Source of the DNA: Pseudooceanicola onchidii
GTDB lineage: Bacteria > Pseudomonadota > Alphaproteobacteria > Rhodobacterales > Rhodobacteraceae
DNA length: 64,000 bases
Reading direction: 5' to 3'
Assembly (NCBI RefSeq): GCF_004959925.1
Contig: NZ_SPUW01000004.1
Coordinates: 93,706-157,705 of the forward strand
A program made the translations under genes and the position numbers. Below the pieces are notes generated by a model, which ran no database searches, had not been told where the DNA came from, and saw only the letters and a list, made by a program, of their open reading frames with translations. Positions 1-7,830 of this stretch are shown here, piece after piece (position 1 is the stretch's first letter; every line of letters begins with the position of its first letter).

Positions 1-376
1 GATCTGTTCGGCCACGACCGAACCGCCGACAGTGGTGGTGTGCGTGAACCGCCAGGCCCGGGCTTTGCGCCTGATCGAGGAGAGCGGCACCTTCGCGGTG
101 AACTTTCTCAGCGAACAGCAGTCAGACCTTGCCCGCACCTTCTCGACCCATGGGCTTGAGGGAGAGACCCGGCTGGGATCGGCAAGCTGGACCACGCTGA
201 AGACCGGTGTCCCGATCCTCGCGTCGTCGGTCAGTTCGTTCGACTGCGTGCTGGAAAAGTCGCTGACGCATGGCACGCACGAAGTCCTGTTCGGCCGCGT
301 CGTGGCCGTCACGAGTACGGAATCCAATGCGCTGCTCTATCGCGACGGGTTCTTCCGTCGCATCGCCCCCGAGTAG
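1..376 (+). CDS. Flavin reductase-like domain protein, 5' truncated by window edge
   Basis: The open frame is already in progress at base 2 and ends with TAG at 374-376, so the gene begins outside the window. The visible part of about 124 residues resembles the FMN-binding flavin reductase (HpaC-like) fold. It has the stretch SATTEPPTVVVCVNR, equivalent to the family's 'S.DPP.V.VCV.R' strand, followed by GTFAVNFLSEQQSDLARTFS. Such proteins supply reduced flavin to two-component monooxygenases. It lies 41 bases upstream of a Baeyer-Villiger-type monooxygenase gene on the same strand and may be cotranscribed with it, although that enzyme class normally reduces its own flavin. The first residues and any N-terminal extension cannot be seen. 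Confidence 0.8.
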   Translation, partial: ICSATTEPPTVVVCVNRQARALRLIEESGTFAVNFLSEQQSDLARTFSTHGLEGETRLGSASWTTLKTGVPILASSVSSFDCVLEKSLTHGTHEVLFGRVVAVTSTESNALLYRDGFFRRIAPE

Positions 377-417
377 GGCGGGCAGGCGCAGTTCAGATCA
401 GACCGGAGGAGCAGATC

Positions 418-2052
418 ATGAGCAAGACCAGTCAGGGCGCGGAACGCGTCGACGTGATTGTGGTAGGTGCGGGCTTCGGCGGCATGTACGCCGTCTACAA
501 ATTCCGCGAGGAAGGCTACAACGTCGTCGGCATCGAGGCCGGCGGCAACGTGGGTGGCGTGTGGTACTGGAACCGCTATCCGGGCGCGCGCTGCGACCTG
601 ATGTCGGTCGACTATTCCTACGGCTTCTCGGACGAGGTGCAGCAGGAGTGGAGCTGGTCGGAACAATTCGCGGGCCAGCCCGAAATCCTGGCCTACGCCA
701 ATTTCGTCGCCGACCGGCTGGACCTGCGCAAGGACTTCCGTTTCGACACCCGTGTCACCAGCGCGAAGTGGGACGAAGCACAGAAACTGTGGCGTTGCAC
801 GACCGATGACGGCGCGGTGCTCGAGGCACCTTTCTGCATCATGTCGACAGGCCCGCTGTCGATCCCCAAGGATCCCGACATCCCCGGTATCGACAGGTTC
901 AAGGGGCCGATCTATCGCGCCCAGAAATGGCCGCACGAGGAGATCGACTTTACCGGCAAGCGCGTCGGCCTGATCGGCACCGGGTCCACCGGCATCCAGA
1001 TCACCCAGGAAGTCGGACGCAAGGCGGGCGAACTCTATGTCTTCCAGCGCACGCCGAGCTGGACGCTGCCGATGCGGAACCACGATCTTGACGAGGATTA
1101 CCTGGCCGAGATGAAGGCGAACTATCCGGCCATGCGGCAGGCCATGAAGATGAACCCGACGGGCGGCACGCGGCCCGTGTCGACACGCCCCTTCTTTTCT
1201 TTGCCGCCGTCGCAGCGCAAAGACGTGATGGAGCACGCCTGGCAGGACGGCGGACACACGTTCCTCGCCTGTTTCTCGGATCTGCTGTCGAACCAGGCCG
1301 CCAACGATCAGGTTTCGGATTTCGTGCGCGACAAGATCGGCCAGATCGTCGAGGATCCCGAGGTCGCCGAGGCGTTGAAGCCCAAGGGCTATCCGATCTT
1401 CGCCCGGCGTCCCTGTCTCGATACCGAGTATTACGAGACCTACAACCTGCCGACTGTGCACCTGAAGGACTGCCTGAAGGATCCGATCGTCGAGATCACC
1501 GAAAAGGGCATCCGGACCGAGTCTGGCGAAACCGAACTGGACATGCTCATTTTCGCCACCGGCTACGACGCGCTGACCGGTGCCCTGCTGGCGTTCGAGG
1601 TGGTCGGACGGGACGGCGCGCTCTTGAAGGACAAGTGGGCCTCGGGTCCGCGGTCCTACCTGGGCATGATGGTCGACGGCTTTCCGAACATGATCGCGAC
1701 CAGCGGGCCGAACGGCCCTGCCGCGCTGGCCAACCTGATCACCATCGCGGAGAACGACGTCGACTGGGCCGCGGACCTTGTCGGCCACATGAAGCGTGAA
1801 GGCCTGTGTTCGGTCGAAGTGACCGAGAAGGCGGTGGACAGCTGGATGGACGAGGTGTTCCGCCTGGCCGAGCCGTCGCTGATCCGCAAGGCCCAGACGT
1901 GGTGGGTCGGATCGAACGTCAAGGGCAAGCCGACGGGCCTGTCGATGTATATCGGCGGCTTCAACAACTATCGCGCCCACTGCCAGGCGGCAAAGGCCGC
2001 CGGCTATCCCGGCCTGACCTTCGAAAAGGAACTCGAATCCTCCCTGTCGTAA
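418..2052 (+). CDS. Baeyer-Villiger-type flavin monooxygenase (NAD(P)/FAD-dependent)
   Basis: A 544-residue protein with the layout of type I Baeyer-Villiger monooxygenases, which insert oxygen into ketones to give esters or lactones. An N-terminal FAD Rossmann motif GAGFGG sits at residues 17-22 and a second NADPH-type motif GTGSTG at 187-192. The family fingerprint FxGxxxHxxxW is recognisable at residues 161-171 as FKGPIYRAQKW, but the central His is Arg167. Length is normal for the family. The start ATG is preceded by GGAGGA with a 7-base spacer. The fingerprint change could alter NADPH control or reaction type, so cyclic-ketone oxygenation is likely but not certain. Neighbouring flavin reductases and a luciferase-like monooxygenase suggest degradation of an alicyclic or terpenoid ketone. 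Confidence 0.85.
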   Translation: MSKTSQGAERVDVIVVGAGFGGMYAVYKFREEGYNVVGIEAGGNVGGVWYWNRYPGARCDLMSVDYSYGFSDEVQQEWSWSEQFAGQPEILAYANFVADRLDLRKDFRFDTRVTSAKWDEAQKLWRCTTDDGAVLEAPFCIMSTGPLSIPKDPDIPGIDRFKGPIYRAQKWPHEEIDFTGKRVGLIGTGSTGIQITQEVGRKAGELYVFQRTPSWTLPMRNHDLDEDYLAEMKANYPAMRQAMKMNPTGGTRPVSTRPFFSLPPSQRKDVMEHAWQDGGHTFLACFSDLLSNQAANDQVSDFVRDKIGQIVEDPEVAEALKPKGYPIFARRPCLDTEYYETYNLPTVHLKDCLKDPIVEITEKGIRTESGETELDMLIFATGYDALTGALLAFEVVGRDGALLKDKWASGPRSYLGMMVDGFPNMIATSGPNGPAALANLITIAENDVDWAADLVGHMKREGLCSVEVTEKAVDSWMDEVFRLAEPSLIRKAQTWWVGSNVKGKPTGLSMYIGGFNNYRAHCQAAKAAGYPGLTFEKELESSLS

Positions 2053-2115
2053 TCTGTACGACACTGGCGGGCAGGCATCGTCCTGTCCGCCATTTTTTAC
2101 GGTTCAGGACAAGAA

Positions 2116-2148
2116 ACAGCCCCGTCCCGGTAGGCCGGGCGGGGCTGT
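2116..2148 (-). terminator. Strong intrinsic-type hairpin between convergent genes
   Basis: A stem of about 15 base pairs with a single bulged T (2125) and a TAGG loop lies between the convergent monooxygenase and flavin reductase genes. Read on the minus strand the hairpin is followed by TTTCTTGT, which fits a terminator for the minus-strand reductase/luciferase-like pair. In the plus direction no T tract follows. Confidence 0.7.
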
Positions 2149-2215
2149 GACATGTGAAGGCCGGATCAGGATCGGCCTTCGCTACGTTGCGCGAACGGGA
2201 GGGAACGCGCTTCGT

Positions 2216-3031
2216 TCATTGCAGGGTCGCAGGCGCCGCAGAAGTCGCCTTGATCACCCCGTCATAGTTCATGAGCGCCGGGCCTTCGCTGGCGTCGCTG
2301 GTCGCGATGACCTGTCCGATCAGCACGGTATGCGTGCCTGCGATCTGCGCCGAGATCGGCGTGCAGACCAGGGTCTGGTGCGAGGTCGTCAGCACAGGCG
2401 CGCCCGTCTCTGAACTTGTCCACTGGTCGTCGAACCGGTCTGCCCCGCGCAGGCCGGTGCGCCCGGCGAAGGTCAGGGCGACGTCTTCCTGCAGCCCGCT
2501 CAGGATGTTCACGCTGAACACCGGGGCGGTGCTGATCGGGTCATGCGACGACGTCGACCGGTTGAGACAGACCAGAACCATCGGCGGTTCGGCCGAGACC
2601 GAGGTAAAAGCCGAGACGGTCATGCCCCGCCGGTCGTCCCCTTCGCCGCTGGCAACGATGCAGACGCCGCTTGCAAACTTGCGCATCGCATTGCGGAAGT
2701 CGTCGGGGCTGACGGGATGGGTTGCAGGGATCAGGTCGATATGGGCCCTGATCGCCCCTTTCGGTCCTGTCCAGCCCTTGCTTTCCGCATAGGCGCACAT
2801 CTTTCCAAAGTCCTCGGTCCAGGCCGGATCCCCGGCCATGGACGACAGGGCGCGGATTGCGTCTGGTCGCACCCAGGCATGGGTCACGGCGTCCGACGTC
2901 GGCTCGGCAACCGGGGCCAGCGCGGCGATCGCGCTGGACCTTAGCCGTTCGTCGAGGGCGATGGAGAACTGCTTGAAGTCCTCCGGTGCCTCGAGACGCG
3001 GCGGGGTATCTTTCATCAGGACGATGCGCAT
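2216..3031 (-). CDS. Flavin reductase with N-terminal extension (partner of LLM monooxygenase)
   Basis: A 271-residue protein. Residues about 108-265 form a flavin reductase-like (FMN-binding) domain, with FASGVCIVAS, the motif SVSAEPPMVLVCLNRS and FSVNILSGLQEDVALTFAG. The family usually has 160-180 residues, so roughly the first 105 residues are an extension that I do not recognise. The gene lies 4 bases downstream of the luciferase-like monooxygenase gene, which implies translational coupling. The usual role is to reduce FMN with NAD(P)H and hand it to the oxygenase. A hairpin with a T-rich tail (2116-2148) lies just after the stop codon. The domain call is firm, while the extension's function is unknown. 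Confidence 0.85.
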   Translation of the reverse strand: MRIVLMKDTPPRLEAPEDFKQFSIALDERLRSSAIAALAPVAEPTSDAVTHAWVRPDAIRALSSMAGDPAWTEDFGKMCAYAESKGWTGPKGAIRAHIDLIPATHPVSPDDFRNAMRKFASGVCIVASGEGDDRRGMTVSAFTSVSAEPPMVLVCLNRSTSSHDPISTAPVFSVNILSGLQEDVALTFAGRTGLRGADRFDDQWTSSETGAPVLTTSHQTLVCTPISAQIAGTHTVLIGQVIATSDASEGPALMNYDGVIKATSAAPATLQ

Positions 3032-3035
3032 GGCG

Positions 3036-4112
3036 TCACGCGTTGACGGCCTTGGCCGTCACAGTTTCAGTGCCAAGCGCCTTCTTGATCGCCGGGATGA
3101 TCGTGTCGCCCCAAAGCTCGATCTGCTTGAGCATGGTCTTCTGGTCGAAATCGCCCAGCTGGGTCTGAAGCGCGATGTGCTTTGGCTTGAGGATCTCGAT
3201 CTCGGCCAGCATCCGGTCAATGACCTGATTCACGCTGCCCACGGGCAGGTTGGCGGCCATTTCGTCCAGGCTCATTTCCTTGTTCAGCGGCACCTCCTGC
3301 ATAAGATAACCGTCATCGGTCTGTTGGCGGCGGTCCCGCAGGCTTTCCGACAGGCGGCGGGCAAACCGGGCACTGTCAAGGTAGCTTTCGATTTCTGATT
3401 TGTTGTCCGACGCATAGCCGCAGCGAAGGAAGCCAACTTTGGTGTCATCAAGGTTGGTACCGGCGGCGTCTGCAGAGTCCTGAAGCTTGTCGCGCAGGCC
3501 CCGGATCGCGTCCAGATCGCCATGCAGAACGGTGACGAACAGGTTGTGCCCTTCCTTCATCGCACGCTCGCGCACCTTGGGGTTGCCGGTGGTCACCCAG
3601 ATCGGCGGCATCGGATCCTGCACGCAGCGGACCGAGATCGAGCTGGGCGGGATGTCGAGGTACTTGCCGTGGTATTCAAAAATGTGTTCTTTCAGGGCCA
3701 GCGGGATCAGGTCCATGTATTCCTGAAACATCGGGCCGGCCTCGGCCAGGTTGGTGCCGAAGCGCTCGAATTCGAATTCCTGGTAGCCCGACCCGATGCC
3801 AAGCTCGAGCCGACCATTCGATACCGTATCCACAAAGCCGACCTCGGCCAGGAAACGCGCAGGGTGATAGAGCGGCAGGATGCAGACGGCAGAGCCCAGC
3901 CGGATCTTCGACGTCTTGCCTGCGCAATGCGCCACCGTCATCAGCGGCGAAGGCGACAGGGAGTAGTTGTTGAAGTGGTGCTCGGCATACCAGGCGGCGT
4001 CGAAGCCTGCCTGCTCGGCAAGCACGGTCTGTTCGACCGAGTTGTCGATGACCTCTTTCGAGCTCTGCTTGTAGTTGCGCTGCTGCGCGAGTGTGAAAAC
4101 ACCGAACTCCAT
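3036..4112 (-). CDS. LLM-class flavin-dependent monooxygenase
   Basis: A 358-residue bacterial luciferase-like monooxygenase. The start MEFGVFTLAQQ, the AWYAEHHF segment, SPSPLMTVAHCAG and GRLELGIGSGYQEFEFERFG are typical of the TIM-barrel family that uses reduced FMN supplied by a separate reductase. The frame stays open far upstream, but the start chosen here (ATG at 4112) has GGGAGG just before it and begins exactly where family members begin. It is cotranscribed with the flavin reductase 4 bases downstream and diverges from a LysR gene. Related two-component enzymes include type II Baeyer-Villiger monooxygenases such as the diketocamphane enzymes, so a ketone substrate is plausible but unproven. 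Confidence 0.88.
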   Translation of the reverse strand: MEFGVFTLAQQRNYKQSSKEVIDNSVEQTVLAEQAGFDAAWYAEHHFNNYSLSPSPLMTVAHCAGKTSKIRLGSAVCILPLYHPARFLAEVGFVDTVSNGRLELGIGSGYQEFEFERFGTNLAEAGPMFQEYMDLIPLALKEHIFEYHGKYLDIPPSSISVRCVQDPMPPIWVTTGNPKVRERAMKEGHNLFVTVLHGDLDAIRGLRDKLQDSADAAGTNLDDTKVGFLRCGYASDNKSEIESYLDSARFARRLSESLRDRRQQTDDGYLMQEVPLNKEMSLDEMAANLPVGSVNQVIDRMLAEIEILKPKHIALQTQLGDFDQKTMLKQIELWGDTIIPAIKKALGTETVTAKAVNA

Positions 4113-4168
4113 TGCGATTCCTCCCTTGGTGCAACTGTCGGACCCAAGGTAACTTCTTTTGAAATTCG

Positions 4169-4179
4169 CCTTAATAAGG
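4169..4179. promoter_or_regulatory. Inverted repeat in LLM/LysR divergent promoter
   Basis: CCTTAATAAGG is a perfect 5-bp inverted repeat around a central A. It lies in the 105-base intergenic region between the divergent luciferase-like monooxygenase (start 4112) and LysR (start 4218) genes. This is the usual place for a LysR binding site controlling both genes. The assignment rests on symmetry and position only. Confidence 0.4.
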
Positions 4180-4217
4180 TAATATCGATCAACACCTTTT
4201 CGTAAAATGGAAAAGCG

Positions 4218-5150
4218 ATGGACAAGCTGAGAGCGATGGAGCTTCTGGTGGCGACCGCGGAAACCGGCAGTTTTTCGGCCGCCGGCCGTCGCTTCAACTT
4301 GTCTCCAGCCAGCGTCTCCCGGCATGTGTCGGACCTGGAGGCGCATCTTGGCGTGACGCTGGTGCACCGGTCCACACGGAACCTGACCTTGGCCGAGGCA
4401 GGGGAAACCTTCGTCGCGCGCGCCGAGGGCATCCTGGCCAGCATCCGCGCCGCCGAAGCCGACACCGCGTCGCTTCAGGATGTGCCGCGTGGCGTCTTGC
4501 GGGTGCATTCCCGCACGATGTTCGGCATCGCGGTCCTGGCCAAACTGCAAAGCGACTTCGCCGCGCTTTATCCCGAGGTCACCGTGGAGCTTCACCTGTC
4601 GGAACGGCCCGCCCGGTTGCGGGAAGACGGATTCGACCTCGACTTCCGGATTGCGCCGCCGCAGGAGGCCGGTCTGATGCGCCGTCGTCTTTTCGCCAGC
4701 GAAAGGGTCCTGATTGCGTCGCCCGAGTATCTGGCGCAGGCGCCGACGCTGACTGCGCCCTCCGACATCCGGCACCATGCCTGCCTGCCCTACATCCTGG
4801 GACCGGACACGGCATACTGGCGGTTCATGAAAGGCGGCGAGATCGAAGAGATCGCTATTTCGGCGGCTTTTGCATCCAACAACGGCCAGGTGATCCTTGA
4901 AGCCGCAAGGCGCGGGCATGGCATCGCCCTTCTCGACGAATACACGGTGGCCGAAGACCTGAGGGAAGGTCGGCTGGTGCGCCTACTTCCGGACGTCCGC
5001 GTGACAAACGCAACATTCGAGGAAGGTATTTTCGCAACCTTCCTGGAAACCGTCCAGGTCCCCACGAAACTGCGCGTGTACCTCGATTTTGTTGCTGCCT
5101 CGTGGCAACGGTTTGCGGGGCTGACCGATAATGTTGCGCCGCGGCATTGA
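4218..5150 (+). CDS. LysR-family transcriptional regulator
   Basis: A 310-residue LysR regulator. The N-terminal winged helix-turn-helix lies in residues 1-60, with MELLVATAETGSFSAAGRR and SPASVSRHVSDLEAHLG, followed by a periplasmic-binding-like effector domain (about 90-300) including the GHGIALLDEY segment. It diverges from the luciferase-like monooxygenase gene and probably controls it, as is usual for this family. Its stop codon overlaps a TetR-type inverted repeat upstream of the next gene. The effector is unknown. The first ATG fits the expected N-terminus. Confidence 0.92.
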   Translation: MDKLRAMELLVATAETGSFSAAGRRFNLSPASVSRHVSDLEAHLGVTLVHRSTRNLTLAEAGETFVARAEGILASIRAAEADTASLQDVPRGVLRVHSRTMFGIAVLAKLQSDFAALYPEVTVELHLSERPARLREDGFDLDFRIAPPQEAGLMRRRLFASERVLIASPEYLAQAPTLTAPSDIRHHACLPYILGPDTAYWRFMKGGEIEEIAISAAFASNNGQVILEAARRGHGIALLDEYTVAEDLREGRLVRLLPDVRVTNATFEEGIFATFLETVQVPTKLRVYLDFVAASWQRFAGLTDNVAPRH

Positions 5151-5165
5151 CCGCCCGGTCAGTCA
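5147..5165. promoter_or_regulatory. TetR-type operator candidate upstream of tetR-like gene
   Basis: TTGACCGCCCGGTCAGTCA contains the inverted repeat GACCG-CC-CGGTC (5149-5160) and resembles two further repeats at 7711-7730 and 7779-7798. It overlaps the LysR stop codon and lies 44 bases upstream of the TetR start, which fits autoregulation. Confidence 0.55.
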
Positions 5166-5208
5166 CGCCGTAAGCTGTTTTGACCGTTGCGATCAAGGGC
5201 TGCTGAGC

Positions 5209-5832
5209 ATGAAGGACGATCCGAAATCCATGATATCCGGGGAAGGTGATGCACCTGCCTACAGCCCCCGCGTCCTGGAAATCCTCGAAGTCGGCGCGCG
5301 CATTTTCGCAGAAAAGGGTTTCGACGCCGCGACCATGCGGGACGTGTCCGAGGCCTCGGGCGTGTCGAAGGCGCTGCTGTACCATCATTTCGAAAGCAAG
5401 GATCAGTTCTTTGCCCAGATCGCGACGCGGTCGGCGCGGCGTCTGAACGATTTTGTCATCGAACGCATTCCCGAGCAGGGCACGGCGGCCGAAAAGGTCC
5501 GTGCGTTCATGATCGCCATGGCCGAGTTCTTCCAGGAATACAGATGGGCCTGGATCGCGGCGAGCACCGCATTCTGGAATGATCCGGACCGGCACCGCCA
5601 GGCCGAACGCATGGAACGGCGGGCCCAATTGGAACACACGCTGCGGGACCTGATCCGCGAGGGCGTCGACAACGGCGAGTTCAACGAGATCGATCCCGCC
5701 ATGACCGGCCGTCTGATCCTGTCGGGTATCAACTGGATGCACCGTTGGTACAACCCGAAGAAGGAAATGACCGCAGCGCAGATCGTGGACGCGTACTTCG
5801 GCATCCTGCTGCAGGGCCTGGCAAAGCGCTAG
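5209..5832 (+). CDS. TetR/AcrR-family transcriptional regulator
   Basis: A 207-residue TetR-type repressor. The helix-turn-helix lies near residues 15-65, with ARIFAEKGFDAATMRDVSE, ASGVSKALLYHHFESKD and FFAQI typical of the family. The remainder is a ligand-binding helical domain. An in-frame start exists upstream at 5131, but that would overlap the LysR gene and the operator-like repeat, so the ATG at 5209 is preferred. Matching inverted repeats lie before this gene and in the 7636-7830 intergenic region, suggesting that it represses itself, the TTT receptor and the acyl-CoA operon. Such regulators next to acyl-CoA dehydrogenases often sense acyl-CoA esters; that is inference here. It ends convergently with the SDR gene, overlapping it by 4 bases. 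Confidence 0.9.
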   Translation: MKDDPKSMISGEGDAPAYSPRVLEILEVGARIFAEKGFDAATMRDVSEASGVSKALLYHHFESKDQFFAQIATRSARRLNDFVIERIPEQGTAAEKVRAFMIAMAEFFQEYRWAWIAASTAFWNDPDRHRQAERMERRAQLEHTLRDLIREGVDNGEFNEIDPAMTGRLILSGINWMHRWYNPKKEMTAAQIVDAYFGILLQGLAKR

Positions 5833-6614
5833 TCCGCCATCCGCTTCCGAGGGATGTGGGTCATCAGCGTTCGCGTAAAGCCTCCGTCCACCAGGATTTC
5901 CGCACCGTTCACGTAATCGGCCCGGTCACTGGCCAGGAACAGCACGGCGTCCGCGATGTCCTGCGGCGTTCCGATCCGACGGGACGGCACCACGTTCTCG
6001 CGGGCTTCCCTGTCCATGGGGTCGGCGTAGAACCGTTCGCTGAGGGGCGTCAGGATCAGCCCAGGGCTGACCATGTTGCTGCGAAGGCCCTCGGGCCCCC
6101 ATTCCACGGCCTGTTGCTGGGTCAGCATCGACAAGGCCGCCTTGCCGGGCGAATAGGCGGACCCAAGCGGAACCGCGTGCGTGGCCGCGATGGACGAGAT
6201 GTTGACGATTGCGCCGGGCTGCCCGGGTGCGCGGAGCTTGCGGAACGTCTGCGCCGTCAGCAACGCCGCCGTCATGTTGACGGTCATCTGGAGGTTGAAA
6301 TCCGCCTCGCTGACATCGGCCAGCGCCGATGGCAGGGACATCGCGGCAACATTCACCAGGATCGTCGGGGCGCCTGAGGTTTCGGCTGCGGCCCGGAGTG
6401 TCGGAGCGATGGACGCGGTGTCCGACAGATCAAGGGGCCGCGCGACATGGCCGGGCCCAAGGGACTCGGCCGTGCGCGCAAGGCCGTCGGCGTCGCGGTC
6501 GAATATCGCAAGCCTCACGCCTTCGGCGGCGAAGCTGCGGGCGATGGCACTGCCGATGCCGCCGGCGGCGCCGGTGACGAAGGCGATGCGGTTTTCGAGG
6601 TTCAGCCAGCTCAT
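5829..6614 (-). CDS. SDR-family oxidoreductase
   Basis: A 261-residue classical short-chain dehydrogenase/reductase. The cofactor motif TGAAGGIG lies near residue 14-21, the NVAAM segment is a variant of the usual NNAG, the catalytic serine is in NISSIAA and the YxxxK motif is YSPGK. The C-terminal DGGFT is typical. It probably oxidises or reduces an alcohol/ketone intermediate with NAD(P). It is transcribed together with the TTT receptor gene 46 bases upstream. The NNAG to NVAA change is unusual but found in active members. Confidence 0.88.
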   Translation of the reverse strand: MSWLNLENRIAFVTGAAGGIGSAIARSFAAEGVRLAIFDRDADGLARTAESLGPGHVARPLDLSDTASIAPTLRAAAETSGAPTILVNVAAMSLPSALADVSEADFNLQMTVNMTAALLTAQTFRKLRAPGQPGAIVNISSIAATHAVPLGSAYSPGKAALSMLTQQQAVEWGPEGLRSNMVSPGLILTPLSERFYADPMDREARENVVPSRRIGTPQDIADAVLFLASDRADYVNGAEILVDGGFTRTLMTHIPRKRMAD

Positions 6615-6660
6615 GATGGTGCGCGCCGGGCTGCCCCGGCGCGATCCTTTGTATCAGATG

Positions 6661-7635
6661 TCATTCTAGGGTGATGTTGTTGTCCGTGACGACCTTGCCC
6701 CAGAACTCCTTGTCACTGTCCAACTGGGCCTGAAGGGCGTCCGCACCACCCACCTGGGGGGTCATCCCGACCTTGAACATCTTGTCCTGAAGGTCCTGAT
6801 CCTGCATCGCGTTCTGGACCGCAGTGCTGACCTTGGAGGTCATCTCGTCCGGGGATCCGGCCGGTGCCATCACGCCGAACCAGAAGGACGACACCAGGCT
6901 CGGAAAGCCGAGTTCGGTCGTCGTCGGCAGATCGGGGAACTGCTCCATCCGCTCGGGCGTGGTCACTGCGAGGATCTTGATGTCGCCGGCCTTCTGATGT
7001 TCGAGCAGCGAAATCGGGGACGAGAAGTTCAGCTCGTTCTGGCCGCCGATCATATCGACAAGGCTTGACGGGTTGTTGCGGTAGGCGACATCGTTCATCT
7101 CGACGCCCAGTTCCTTCTTCAGGGTCAGGCCGAACAGGTGGGTCACGCTGCCGGGGCCAAGCGTCGCGTAGCGCAGCGGCTTGCCGGTCTGCTTGGCGTA
7201 ATCGGCCAGACCTTCGATCGTGTCCACGCCGATCGCGGTCGGTACTGTCACCGTCAGCGGACCGCTGAGCATCGTGGCCACAGGTTCAAAGCTGTCGAAC
7301 CCATAGGGCAGGTTCGGGCGCAGCAGGATGTTGAGAGAGATCGGGCCGGTTGCCCCGATCAGGTAGGTCAGACCGTCGTTTTTGGCCGCGGCGACATAGG
7401 ATGCGCCGATGATTCCATTCGCGCCGGGCTTGTTTTCCACCAGGACGGTTTGACCGAGCTCGGTGGTCATCATGTCGGCAACCTGCCGGACGATTCCGTC
7501 GATTAGACCGCCGCCGCCATAGGGCACGACAAGGGTGATCGGTTCGTCTGATTGGGCGACTGAAGCCTGGGGTAGGCCAAGCGCGACGGTGGCGCCAACC
7601 GCAGCAATCGCGGCACGGCGAGTCAGTTTGAACAT
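6661..7635 (-). CDS. TTT (Bug-type) periplasmic substrate-binding protein
   Basis: A 324-residue extracytoplasmic receptor of the tripartite tricarboxylate transporter class. It has a cleavable signal sequence (residues about 1-27, ending ASVAQS), then ITLVVPYGGGG, ENKPGANG and the FWFGVMAPAG segment typical of Bug receptors. These bind carboxylates and hand them to TctA/TctB membrane subunits. No membrane genes adjoin it, but tctB and tctA lie about 7 kb away at 15011-16995 on the other strand and could be its partners. The start has a good ribosome-binding site (GGAGGAG). TetR-type repeats lie in its promoter region. Confidence 0.9.
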   Translation of the reverse strand: MFKLTRRAAIAAVGATVALGLPQASVAQSDEPITLVVPYGGGGLIDGIVRQVADMMTTELGQTVLVENKPGANGIIGASYVAAAKNDGLTYLIGATGPISLNILLRPNLPYGFDSFEPVATMLSGPLTVTVPTAIGVDTIEGLADYAKQTGKPLRYATLGPGSVTHLFGLTLKKELGVEMNDVAYRNNPSSLVDMIGGQNELNFSSPISLLEHQKAGDIKILAVTTPERMEQFPDLPTTTELGFPSLVSSFWFGVMAPAGSPDEMTSKVSTAVQNAMQDQDLQDKMFKVGMTPQVGGADALQAQLDSDKEFWGKVVTDNNITLE

Positions 7636-7710
7636 AATTTCTCCTCCATTTTCAGGCTTTTAAACCCGTTCTCCGTAGGTAGCTGCCACGGATGAATGCA
7701 TAGACGCTAG

Positions 7711-7730
7711 GACTGACCGGACAGTCAGTC
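7711..7730. promoter_or_regulatory. TetR-type operator candidate (perfect 7-bp arms)
   Basis: GACTGAC-6 bases-GTCAGTC is a perfect inverted repeat in the divergent region between the TTT receptor (start 7635) and the enoyl-CoA hydratase (start 7831). It shares the TGACCG...GTCAGTC core with the repeats at 5147 and 7779, which suggests one common regulator. Confidence 0.6.
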
Positions 7731-7778
7731 AATCTTGAATTTCCTGTTGTCAGCCATTTTGCCGGGTGCTACCTATTG

Positions 7779-7798
7779 GGCTGACCGGCTGGTCAGTC
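7779..7798. promoter_or_regulatory. TetR-type operator candidate upstream of acyl-CoA operon
   Basis: CTGACC-GGCT-GGTCAG (7781-7796) is a perfect inverted repeat with flanking bases that match the repeat at 7711. It lies 32 bases upstream of the enoyl-CoA hydratase start, a position suited to repression of the operon. Confidence 0.6.
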
Positions 7799-7830
7799 AG
7801 GGTATGGAGAGCCCTAGCGGAGGAGAAAAC

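Noticed and set aside
337..2064. 575-codon open frame on the minus strand opposite the monooxygenase gene
   Set aside because: It is the antisense shadow of a clear flavin monooxygenase gene, has low-complexity Arg/Gly/His-rich sequence and no recognisable motif.
4113..4919. Upstream extension of the luciferase-like monooxygenase frame to 4919
   Set aside because: The extension overlaps the LysR gene in antisense, has no family similarity, and a ribosome-binding site precedes the internal ATG at 4112.
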